Source of the DNA: T1Sed10-7 sp046540855
Lineage (GTDB): Bacteria > Actinomycetota > Nitriliruptoria > Nitriliruptorales > Nitriliruptoraceae
Assembly: GCA_046540855.1 (NCBI GenBank)
Contig: JBKHEJ010000050.1
Span: forward strand, 1 to 14,016
Reading direction: 5' to 3'
Length of the DNA: 14,016 bases
Shown piece by piece: positions 7,451 through 13,622 of the stretch. The stretch's first letter is position 1. Every line of letters starts with the position of its first letter. The translations under genes were made by a program, and so were the position numbers. A model generated the notes under the pieces. The model did not search any database, had not been told where the DNA came from, and saw only the letters and a program-made list of their open reading frames with translations.

Positions 7451-8409
7451 GTGCGGGTGGCGGGACCCGTCTGCTCGTGGACGCCGGTCGCAGCGGTGTC
7501 CGACTCGCGCGTTGGGAGGGCGCTCGTGCCGTGCCGCTGGCGGAGGGGCCGGGGCTGCCCATGCTCGCCGAGACCGGGGGAGAGGTGGCTGCCGCGCGGG
7601 TGATCGCGGCGCTGGTCCCCGATGACGAACCGGTCGAGGTGGTCGCCGGCGGGCTCACCGGGCTCATGGAGGTGCCCCACCGCGCCGAGGGGCTCGCCCG
7701 GGCCCTGCTGCGGGCGGTCGGTGCCTCCACCGCCGTGCTGACCTCCGACGTGGTGACCTCCCACCTCGGGGCGCTCGCCGGATGCTCCGGTGTCGTCGCC
7801 GCGGTCGGGACCGGCACCGTGGTGCTCGGCATCGGCCCGGCCGGCCAGGTCGCCAAGGTCGATGGCTGGGGGTACCTGCTCGGCGATGCCGGGTCGGGTT
7901 TCGACGTGGGCCGGCAGGGACTGGTGGCGGCGATGGCCGCCCACGACGGGCGGCTGGAGACCTCGCTGGCGTCGGCTGCACGGACCCGGTTCGGGCCGCT
8001 GCCCGAGCTGCCGGGGAGGGTGTACGCGGAGCCGGAACCGGTCCACGTCATCGCCAGCTTCGCCCGGGACGTGGCTGCGGCCGCACGGCAGGGCGACGGG
8101 GTCGCGCTGCGGATCTGGGACGACGCGGCCGCCGCCGTCGCCCGCGCGATCGGGGCGGCGCTGCGGGGCGCGCACCTGACCGGCGAGGACCGGCGGGTGT
8201 CCTTCGCCGGCTCGCTCGGCCGGCTGGACCTGTTGCAGGAGCGGGCGGTCGTCCGGCTGGAGCAGGAGGCGCCGCCGGTGACCGTCGTGCCCCCGCGGGC
8301 TGGGGCCCTCGACGGGGCTGGCCTGCTGCTCGATGCGCAGGTCCGCCGCAAGCTCGGAGCCCTGGTGCACGTCTTCCAGGCGAGCGGACCCGCCACCGAC
8401 ACGCCCTGA
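7447..8409 (+). CDS. BadF/BadG-type ATPase, probable N-acetylglucosamine kinase
   Basis: Predicted cytoplasmic kinase of the ASKHA fold that phosphorylates imported GlcNAc (or a related amino sugar) to the 6-phosphate; 320 residues. The phosphate-1 motif is at 8-23 (RLLVDAGRSGVRLARW), the likely catalytic Asp is D101 (LTSDVVTSHLGAL), and phosphate-2 is at 118-129 (AAVGTGTVVLGI). The family signature GWGYLLGDAGSG is at 140-151, with an adenosine-binding SFAGSLG at 252-258. The GTG start at 7447 overlaps the repressor stop as GTGA. The gene supplies the substrate for NagA, encoded on the other strand. It ends only eight bases from the convergent SIS gene. The family also contains MurNAc and glucosamine kinases, so sugar specificity is inferred from context. 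Confidence 0.88.
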   Translation: MSAGGGTRLLVDAGRSGVRLARWEGARAVPLAEGPGLPMLAETGGEVAAARVIAALVPDDEPVEVVAGGLTGLMEVPHRAEGLARALLRAVGASTAVLTSDVVTSHLGALAGCSGVVAAVGTGTVVLGIGPAGQVAKVDGWGYLLGDAGSGFDVGRQGLVAAMAAHDGRLETSLASAARTRFGPLPELPGRVYAEPEPVHVIASFARDVAAAARQGDGVALRIWDDAAAAVARAIGAALRGAHLTGEDRRVSFAGSLGRLDLLQERAVVRLEQEAPPVTVVPPRAGALDGAGLLLDAQVRRKLGALVHVFQASGPATDTP

Positions 8410-8441
8410 GGCCGCGCTCAGCCCGGGGACGGGGTGTCGGT
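8395..8441. terminator. Inverted repeat spanning the convergent stop codons
   Basis: ACCGACAC (8395-8402) is the exact reverse complement of GTGTCGGT (8434-8441). Inside it, CTGAG (8406-8410) pairs with CTCAG (8417-8421) around a six-base loop and includes both stop codons. The structure can form in the transcript of either strand and could act as a shared bidirectional terminator or block antisense read-through. No T-run follows on either side. Confidence 0.5.
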
Positions 8442-9470
8442 CTGGGTCACCTTCGACAGCCCCCGCGGCGCGTCGGGATCCAGCCCTCGGGAGCGGGCGA
8501 GACCCTCCACGATCAGCTGCGCCGGGACGACCAGGCCGAGCGGTGCCACCGTCTCGGGCAGGTCAGGTCCGGCGACCGACACCCCGCAGCTCGCGGCGAA
8601 GCGCGCGTCCCCACCGATGCCGATCGTGCGGGCACCGAGGGCGGTGACGTCCTCGGCCAGCTCGGTCATCCCACCGACCATGGGGCCGTCGGCGGCTGCG
8701 ATGAGGATCGCTGCGGCGGCCGCGTCGACGACCGCGATCGGCCCGTGGCGCAGGTCGGCGTAGGACAGCCCGCGGACCGGCTCGAGGCACGTCTCCTCGA
8801 GCTTCAGCGCCACCTCCAGCGCCGTGCCGAAGGTGATCCCGCGGCCGCTGACCAGGGTGTGCTCGGTGCTGGACAGCAGCGCGATCGCGTCGTCGACGCC
8901 GCCGCGGTCGGCGAGCAGTCGGGCCACCTCGGCGGGTACCCGGCCGAGGGCGGGCTCCAGGGACCTGGTGGCGGGGCCGAGGGCGTCGGCGATCACGGCG
9001 ATGGCCGCCAGTTGGGCGGTGTAGGACTTGGTGGCGGGGACGGCGAGTTCCTCACCGGCCTCGAGGATCAGCGGCAGATCGGCCTCGAGCGCCAGTGGGC
9101 TCTCGGCGACGTTCGTCACGGCCACGGTGCGGGCTCCGCACGCGGCCGCCCACGCCTGCGCCTGGACGATCTCCTCGGTGCTGCCGGACTGGGACAGCGA
9201 GACCACGGTGGTGTCCGACAGGTCGCGGCGCACGCGGTAGTGGGTCGCGAGGCTCGGGGCAGCCAGGGCGGCGCCGAGCCCGCTGTGGACCTCCAGCAGG
9301 TAGCGGCCGTAGACCGCGGCGTTGTCCGAGGTCCCGCGGGCGACGAGCAGCACGTGGGGACGGTCCGCTGCCACCTGCCGCAACCGCGGCCGCTGTGGTA
9401 GCAACGCCTCCAGCGTCGCGGCGATCGTGTCGGGTTGCACGGCGATCTCGGTCGCCATCTGCGAGGTCAT
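8418..9470 (-). CDS. GlmS-like double-SIS protein, probable glucosamine-6-phosphate deaminase (NagB-II type)
   Basis: Predicted to convert GlcN-6-P to fructose-6-P and ammonia; 350 residues. It equals the isomerase half of GlmS without the glutaminase domain. SIS1 carries ARGTSDNAAVYG (44-55) and SQSGSTEEI (93-101), then PATKSYTAQL (145-154). SIS2 carries EVALKLEE (219-226) and LRHGPIAV (240-247). E219, K223, E226 and H242 correspond to E. coli GlmS E481, K485, E488 and H504, and K340 in the tail (RGLSKVTQT) corresponds to K603. The ATG at 9470 overlaps the nagA stop as ATGA, with CAGGGA upstream. No NagB-I gene is visible, which supports this role. The alternative is a NagS-like SIS protein of different activity, as known from Streptomyces. 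Confidence 0.87.
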   Translation of the reverse strand: MTSQMATEIAVQPDTIAATLEALLPQRPRLRQVAADRPHVLLVARGTSDNAAVYGRYLLEVHSGLGAALAAPSLATHYRVRRDLSDTTVVSLSQSGSTEEIVQAQAWAAACGARTVAVTNVAESPLALEADLPLILEAGEELAVPATKSYTAQLAAIAVIADALGPATRSLEPALGRVPAEVARLLADRGGVDDAIALLSSTEHTLVSGRGITFGTALEVALKLEETCLEPVRGLSYADLRHGPIAVVDAAAAAILIAAADGPMVGGMTELAEDVTALGARTIGIGGDARFAASCGVSVAGPDLPETVAPLGLVVPAQLIVEGLARSRGLDPDAPRGLSKVTQTDTPSPG

Positions 9471-10666
9471 GCCGGTCCCTGCAGGGGGTGGGCGGCGGCC
9501 GCACCACCGGGGCTGTGAGGGGTGACGGCCTCGCCGGCGATCCAGGTCCGGCGGGCCCGCCAGTCGGGCCCGAGCCACACCAGGTCGGCACGGGCACCGG
9601 GCACGATCCGGCCGACGTCGTCACGTCCCAGCGCGTCGGCCGGCACCCGGGTGGCCGCCAGGAGGGCGGTCTCGGGCGCGATACCGCACCGCACCGCGTT
9701 GCCGACGGCCTCGTCCAGTCGCAGGTCCGAGCCGGCCAGGACGCCGTCCTCGCGCACGGGTGGCCGTCCGTCGCGGACGATGGTGGTGCGCCCGCCGAGG
9801 TCGTAGCGGCCGGGCGGCATCCCGAGCGCGGCGATGGCGTCGGTCACCAGCATGATCCGCCCGGTCGCGGCCGCGAAGGCCAACCGGACGGCGGTCGGGG
9901 CGACGTGGTAGAGGTCCACGATCAACCCCGCGGTCAGGCGCGGGTCGGTGAGGGCCGCGCCGACCACACCGGGGTCGCGGTGGGCCAGGGGGCGCTGGGC
10001 GTTGTAGAGGTGGGTCACGAGGGTCGCCCCGGCGTCGGCAGCGGCGCGGACCACGTCGTCGCTCGCGTCGGAGTGACCGACGGCGACGCGGACGCCCGAG
10101 CGCACGAAGCGCGCGACGGCGTCGAGCGCGCCGTCGCGTTCCGGGGCCAGGGTCACGTACAGCAGCGCGTCGCCACCGGCCTCGAGGAGCGCATCGATCG
10201 CTGCGTCGTCCGGGTCTCGCAGCAGGTCGGCGTCGTGCGCGCCGCGCCGTCGCTCGTTCAGGAACGGACCCTCGACGTGCACACCGAGCGCGCTGGCTCG
10301 TCCGGGTGGGTGATCCTCGCTGGCGGCCTGGATCCGCGCAGCGGCGCGCCGGAGCGCGTCGACCAGTCGCGGGATCGGCGCGGTGATGAAGGTCGGCACG
10401 ACCGCCGTCACCCCGGTGGATGGCAGCGAGCGCAGGACCAGGTCCCACGCCGCGTCGTCGGCATCCACGAGGTCGACGCCGAAGGCGCCGTTGCACTGGG
10501 CGTCGACCAGGCCCGGCGCCAGGACGCCGTCGTCGAGACGTGAGGTCGGCGCCGCCGGTGGAGGACCGGTGCCGGCCGCCTGGATCCTGCCGTCGAGGAT
10601 CGACACCCACCCGTCCTCGACGAGGACGTCGTCGAGGAGCAGACGGCTCGCGCTCAGGACCTGCAC
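9467..10666 (-). CDS. nagA: N-acetylglucosamine-6-phosphate deacetylase
   Basis: Hydrolyses GlcNAc-6-P to GlcN-6-P and acetate in the cytoplasm; 399 residues, close to the usual family length. Amidohydrolase motifs appear in order: LVDAQCNGAFGVD (53-65), HVEGPF with metal ligand E132 (130-135), VGHSDA with H198, THLYNAQ with H219, VDLYHV with H254, and LVTDAIAALG with catalytic D276. These match E. coli NagA E131, H195, H216, H251 and D273. The start is GTG at 10,666, preceded on the minus strand by GGAGGGG. It heads a two-gene operon with the SIS deaminase and has a DasR-type operator at its predicted transcription start. Two oddities near the active site are Leu in the usual DG-x-H segment and Gln in the usual NAM segment. 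Confidence 0.95.
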   Translation of the reverse strand: MQVLSASRLLLDDVLVEDGWVSILDGRIQAAGTGPPPAAPTSRLDDGVLAPGLVDAQCNGAFGVDLVDADDAAWDLVLRSLPSTGVTAVVPTFITAPIPRLVDALRRAAARIQAASEDHPPGRASALGVHVEGPFLNERRRGAHDADLLRDPDDAAIDALLEAGGDALLYVTLAPERDGALDAVARFVRSGVRVAVGHSDASDDVVRAAADAGATLVTHLYNAQRPLAHRDPGVVGAALTDPRLTAGLIVDLYHVAPTAVRLAFAAATGRIMLVTDAIAALGMPPGRYDLGGRTTIVRDGRPPVREDGVLAGSDLRLDEAVGNAVRCGIAPETALLAATRVPADALGRDDVGRIVPGARADLVWLGPDWRARRTWIAGEAVTPHSPGGAAAAHPLQGPA

Positions 10667-10695
10667 CGGATCCCCTCCAACTGGCCGCCAACCGA

Positions 10696-10721
10696 CCGGT
10701 CCGACCGCTGCAGACGACCGG
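10696..10721 (-). other. Small inverted repeat in the nagA leader
   Basis: CCGGTC (10,696-10,701) and GACCGG (10,716-10,721) can form a 6-bp stem with a 14-base loop in the untranslated leader, 30-55 bases before the GTG. It is short and GC-rich, so it may be chance. Confidence 0.3.
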
Positions 10722-10736
10722 TAGAGATGAAAGCCT

Positions 10737-10752
10737 TTTGGTCTAGACCACT
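10737..10752. promoter_or_regulatory. DasR-responsive element (dre) at the nagA promoter
   Basis: The core TGGTCTAGACCA (10,739-10,750) is a perfect 12-bp palindrome identical to the core of the Streptomyces DasR operator. The 16-mer matches the consensus A(G/C)TGGTCTAGACCA(G/C)T at 14 of 16. It lies immediately downstream of the proposed -10, at or just past the transcription start, where a bound GntR-type repressor would block initiation. The regulator is most likely the product of the gene at 6638. Confidence 0.85.
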
Positions 10753-10759
10753 AGACAGG

Positions 10760-10788
10760 ACGGTACACCGGCACCCGCCGCCGTTCAA
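10760..10788 (-). promoter_or_regulatory. nagA promoter
   Basis: On the minus strand TTGAAC (10,788-10,783) is followed after exactly 17 bases by TACCGT (10,765-10,760), a TANNNT-type -10. The start site would fall near 10,752, so the operator at 10,737-10,752 sits at the start site and the nagA leader would be about 85 bases. Confidence 0.6.
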
Positions 10789-10953
10789 GGCCGGATCGGA
10801 GGCCGGGCGTGCCGGGGGTCCGACCCGCCAGGAGGGGAGAGGCACGTCGGTGGCCTGTCGCGTGATCGTGCCGTTGCCTCCTGTACGAAAGGCCACCCCC
10901 TTCGGGCCGACCGACCCTACCGTCGCGGCCCCGCGTCGCAGGAAGGGGAGGTC
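10789..10953. other. Intergenic region between nagA promoter and prenyltransferase operon
   Basis: With the nagA leader and promoter, about 370 bases lie between nagA and the prenyltransferase start. This part should hold the plus-strand promoter of the phenolic-lipid operon. A TACCGT hexamer at 10,918-10,923 has -10 character but no recognisable -35 at 16-19 bases. No operator like that of nagA is present, and I see no RNA gene. Confidence 0.4.
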
Positions 10954-11040
10954 GTGGCCCACGGTTGGTCGGTCCGGGCCCTGGCCGTCGCCACGTGGCC
11001 TGTCGCCAGCGGCGCCGGGGTGAGGCGGACGACGCCGTGA
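10954..11040 (+). CDS. Possible 28-residue leader ORF coupled to the prenyltransferase gene
   Basis: A GTG at 10,954 lies seven bases after a good ribosome-binding site (AGGAAGG, 10,940-10,946). It opens a 28-codon frame (begins MAHGWSVRALAV) whose TGA overlaps the prenyltransferase GTG as GTGA at 11,037-11,040. The prenyltransferase itself has only a more distant GGGGTGAGG upstream. The frame could be a translated leader that feeds ribosomes to the next gene. It has no recognisable domain, and chance in GC-rich DNA is quite possible. Confidence 0.3.
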   Translation: MAHGWSVRALAVATWPVASGAGVRRTTP

Positions 11041-11870
11041 CCTCGGGCGCAGCAGCGATCCGTGGAGCCGTCCTCGTCCCGCTGCTGCGCGCCGCGCACC
11101 TCGGTCCGACGCTGGCGGTCACGACCATCGCGGCGCTGCTGACCCTCGCCCTGGACCTGCCCGTGACCATGGCGGTGGTCGTGACCGCGGCGGTGTTCAC
11201 CGGGCAGCTGACCATCGGCTGGGGCAACGACCTGCTCGATGCCGATCGCGACCGCGCGGTCGGCCGGTCCGACAAGCCGCTGGCGCATGGCGAGCTGGCA
11301 CCGGCGGTGGTGCGGCGCTGGCTGATCGTCGCGGCGCTCGCCTGCGTCGTGCTGTCGCTGCTCGCGGGCTGGCGCAGCGGGGTGACGCACCTGGCGCTGC
11401 TGGTCACCTCCGGGCACCTGTACAACCTGCGCCTGAAGTCGACGGCGTGGTCGTGGCTGCCCTACGCCGTGGCCTTCGGCGCCCTGCCCGCCGTGGTCAG
11501 CCTCGCGGACCGCCCACCCCAGTGGCCGCCGGGCTGGATGGTCGGGACCGCGGCCACGCTCGGGATCGCGGCGCACCTGCTCAACGCGCTGCAGGACCTC
11601 GAGGACGACGTGGCCACGGGCGTGCACGGGCTCCCGCACCGGTTGGGCGCGGTGCTCGGTCGCGGAGTCGCCACGGCGTTGCTGGTGCTCGCCTCGGCGT
11701 TCGCGGTCCTCGGTCCCGGTCGCGCCCCGGCGGCCTGGGCGTGGATCGCGCTCGCGATCGTGGTCGCACTCGCCGCGGTCGCGCTGACCGGGCGGGGCAG
11801 GGCGCCCTTCTACGCCGCGATCACCATCGTCCTCCTCGACGTCGCGCTGCTCGCGCTGCTCGCCCCATGA
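11037..11870 (+). CDS. UbiA-family aromatic prenyltransferase
   Basis: Membrane enzyme predicted to transfer an isoprenyl chain from its diphosphate to an aromatic acceptor; 277 residues with seven or more hydrophobic segments. The first Mg-diphosphate motif is complete: NDLLDADRD at 64-72, followed by GRSDKPLAHGEL at 76-87. The second aspartate-rich motif is NALQDLEDDVATG at 183-195. The stretch GHLYNLRLKSTAWSWLPYAV lies between them. GTG at 11,037 gives a normal N-terminus (RAAHLGPTLAVTT); a TTG at 10,965 would add 24 atypical residues. It lies just upstream of a type III polyketide synthase gene, which suggests the acceptor is the PKS-derived phenolic lipid, as for AgqD of Actinoplanes missouriensis. 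A menaquinone- or heme-type role is less likely given the neighbours. Confidence 0.9.
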   Translation: MTSGAAAIRGAVLVPLLRAAHLGPTLAVTTIAALLTLALDLPVTMAVVVTAAVFTGQLTIGWGNDLLDADRDRAVGRSDKPLAHGELAPAVVRRWLIVAALACVVLSLLAGWRSGVTHLALLVTSGHLYNLRLKSTAWSWLPYAVAFGALPAVVSLADRPPQWPPGWMVGTAATLGIAAHLLNALQDLEDDVATGVHGLPHRLGAVLGRGVATALLVLASAFAVLGPGRAPAAWAWIALAIVVALAAVALTGRGRAPFYAAITIVLLDVALLALLAP

Positions 11871-11998
11871 CACCCCGGGCCGCGAGCGACGTCGGGGAGC
11901 TCCCGTGCCGGCAGCACGAGCGTGCCGGCGACCCCATCGACCGGCGCCGACCGCACCCCGACAACGACACCGAGGAGCTGCACGCATGCGTATCGTGA
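11867..11998 (+). CDS. Possible 43-residue linker ORF between prenyltransferase and PKS genes
   Basis: An ATG at 11,867 overlaps the prenyltransferase stop as ATGA and opens a 43-codon frame that ends at 11,998, inside the start of the PKS gene. It is polar and acidic/basic (MTPRAASDVGELPCRQHERA at the start) and has no recognised domain. It would carry ribosomes across an otherwise 115-base gap. There is no independent evidence of translation. Confidence 0.25.
   Translation: MTPRAASDVGELPCRQHERAGDPIDRRRPHPDNDTEELHACVS
11907..11929 (+). other. Intercistronic inverted repeat
   Basis: GCCGGCA (11,907-11,913) and TGCCGGC (11,923-11,929) form a 7-bp stem with a nine-base loop between the prenyltransferase and PKS genes. 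No T-run follows. It could be a weak attenuator or stabiliser, or simply GC-rich chance. Confidence 0.35.
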
Positions 11999-13074
11999 GC
12001 GTCCAGGGGGTCCTCCCCGAACACCGCTACCCCCAGGCGGAGATCACCGAGACCTTCACGCAGGCGCTGCTCGGCGGGGCGGTGGACGAGCGGGTCGTGC
12101 GCCGACTGCACGCCAACGCCGGCGTCCGCACCCGGCACCTGGCGCTGCCGTTGGAGCGGTACGGCGGGTTGGCCGGCTTCACCGAGGCCAACGACCGCTT
12201 CATCGACGTCGGCGTCGAGCTCGGTGCCACGGCCGTCACCGACGCGCTCAAGGCTGCCGGCCTCACGCCTGAGGACGTCGACGTCATCATCTCGGCGACG
12301 GTCACCGGCCTCGCCGTCCCCTCCCTCGACGCCCGCGTCGCCGCCCGGATCGGGATGCGCCCCGACGTGGTCCGTCTGCCCTTGGTCGGCCTGGGCTGCG
12401 TCGCCGGTGCCGCGGGCGTGGCACGGCTGCACGACCACCTGCGCGGGAAGCCCGACGGTGTCGCGGTGCTGATGGCCGTCGAGCTGTGCTCGCTGACCGT
12501 GCAGCGCGACGACGTCTCCATGGCGAACCTCGTCGCCAGCGGGCTGTTCGGCGACGGTGCGGCCGCGGTCGTCGCCGTCGGAGCGGACCGGGCTCGCGAC
12601 CTCGACGACGCCCCCGAGGTACCGCAGCCCGACGTGCTCGGCGCACGCAGCCGGCTCTACCCCGACTCCGAGCGGGCGATGGGTTGGGACGTCGGCTCGA
12701 CCGGGCTGCGGATCGTCCTCGACAGCAGCGTGCCGGCGCTCGTGCGCCGCTACGTCGGCGAGGACGTCGAGGCGTTCCTCGCCGACGCCGGCCTGACGCC
12801 GGACGACATCGAGTGGTACGTCGCGCACCCCGGGGGCCCGAAGGTGCTCGAGGCCCTGTGCGAGGCCCTCCACCTCGACCGGGAGGCCCTGTCGGTGACC
12901 TGGGACTCCCTGGCCCGGATCGGCAACCTGTCCTCGGCCTCGGTGCTGCACGTGCTGGCCGACACCCTCGACCGGCGACCGCCGAGACCGGGCTCCTACG
13001 GCCTGATGCTCGCGATGGGACCCGGCTTCTGCTCCGAGCTCGTCCTGCTGCGCGCACCGGAGCGTGCCGCATGA
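11986..13074 (+). CDS. Type III polyketide synthase (alkylresorcinol/alkylpyrone synthase-like)
   Basis: Condenses a fatty-acyl starter with malonyl-CoA units to a resorcinol- or pyrone-type lipid; 362 residues, normal for the family. The thiolase-fold catalytic triad is intact: C138 (LPLVGLGCVAGAAG), H281 (YVAHPGGPKVLEA) and N314 (RIGNLSSASVLHVL). Other family features are SATVTGLAVPSLD (103-115), SGLFGDGAAAVV (185-196) and the C-terminal GPGFCSELVLLR (345-356). ATG at 11,986 is preceded by AGGAG with an eight-base spacer. An in-frame GTG at 11,905 adds 27 unlikely residues. The stop overlaps the methyltransferase start as ATGA. Association with ICMT-like and FAD enzymes matches srsABC and agqABC phenolic-lipid clusters, which favours a long-chain acyl starter over a plant-like chalcone role. 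Confidence 0.93.
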   Translation: MRIVSVQGVLPEHRYPQAEITETFTQALLGGAVDERVVRRLHANAGVRTRHLALPLERYGGLAGFTEANDRFIDVGVELGATAVTDALKAAGLTPEDVDVIISATVTGLAVPSLDARVAARIGMRPDVVRLPLVGLGCVAGAAGVARLHDHLRGKPDGVAVLMAVELCSLTVQRDDVSMANLVASGLFGDGAAAVVAVGADRARDLDDAPEVPQPDVLGARSRLYPDSERAMGWDVGSTGLRIVLDSSVPALVRRYVGEDVEAFLADAGLTPDDIEWYVAHPGGPKVLEALCEALHLDREALSVTWDSLARIGNLSSASVLHVLADTLDRRPPRPGSYGLMLAMGPGFCSELVLLRAPERAA

Positions 13075-13622
13075 TCTGGTTCACGTTGCTGATCGTCGCG
13101 GTGGCCCTGGAGCGGGTGGCCGAGCTGGTGGTGTCCCAGCGCAACGCGGCGTGGAGCTTCGCCCGGGGCGGTGTCGAGTCGGGCCAGCGCCACTACCGGG
13201 TGATGGTGGTGCTGCACACCGGCCTGCTCCTCGGCGCGCTCGTCGAGGTGTGGGTGCGGCAGCCGGCGTTCGTGCCCCTGCTCGGCTGGACGATGCTCGC
13301 GCTCGTGCTCGCCGCCCAGGCGCTGCGGTGGTGGTGCATCACGACGCTCGGCACCCACTGGAGCACCCGGGTCATCGTCACGCCGGGCTCGAAGAGGGTG
13401 ACGAGCGGCCCGTACCGCTACCTGGCGCACCCCAACTACCTCGCCGTGGTCGTCGAGGGCTTCGCCCTGCCGCTCGTGCGCTCCGCCTGGATCACCGCGC
13501 TCGTGTTCACCCTGTGCAACGCGGCGCTGCTCACGGTGCGGATCGGGGTCGAGAACCGGGCGCTGGAGACGATGCCCGTGCCGGAGGCGACCGGGCCGCC
13601 GGCGGCGGAGGCGACGCCATGA
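13071..13622 (+). CDS. Isoprenylcysteine carboxyl methyltransferase-family protein (SrsB/AgqB-like)
   Basis: Predicted integral-membrane SAM-dependent O-methyltransferase of 183 residues with about four hydrophobic segments (near 2-22, 46-62, 68-90 and 125-158). The ICMT signature is SGPYRYLAHPNYLAVVVE at 112-129, followed by a second family motif, ENRAL, at 161-165. It starts at an ATG overlapping the PKS stop (ATGA) and its own TGA overlaps the next ATG, so it is tightly coupled to both neighbours. In the S. griseus srs cluster the homologous gene methylates a hydroxyl of the alkylresorcinol. The same role is inferred here, not protein carboxyl methylation. Confidence 0.9.
   Translation: MIWFTLLIVAVALERVAELVVSQRNAAWSFARGGVESGQRHYRVMVVLHTGLLLGALVEVWVRQPAFVPLLGWTMLALVLAAQALRWWCITTLGTHWSTRVIVTPGSKRVTSGPYRYLAHPNYLAVVVEGFALPLVRSAWITALVFTLCNAALLTVRIGVENRALETMPVPEATGPPAAEATP

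Noticed and set aside
7357..8402. Long minus-strand frames opposite the kinase
   Set aside because: Repetitive Pro/Arg/Ser-rich translations without motifs, opposite a well-supported BadF-type kinase.
9471..9578. Longer start for the SIS protein
   Set aside because: The added residues overlap the NagA C-terminus out of frame; ATG at 9470 has a ribosome-binding site and the usual ATGA coupling.
10965..11036. TTG start giving a longer prenyltransferase
   Set aside because: The extra 24 residues are Arg/Gly-rich and unlike UbiA N-termini, and the nearest GGAGG is 13 bases away.
10917..12951. Minus-strand frames opposite the prenyltransferase and PKS genes
   Set aside because: Arg/His/Pro-rich shadow translations with no motif; the plus strand has complete UbiA and PKS catalytic motifs.
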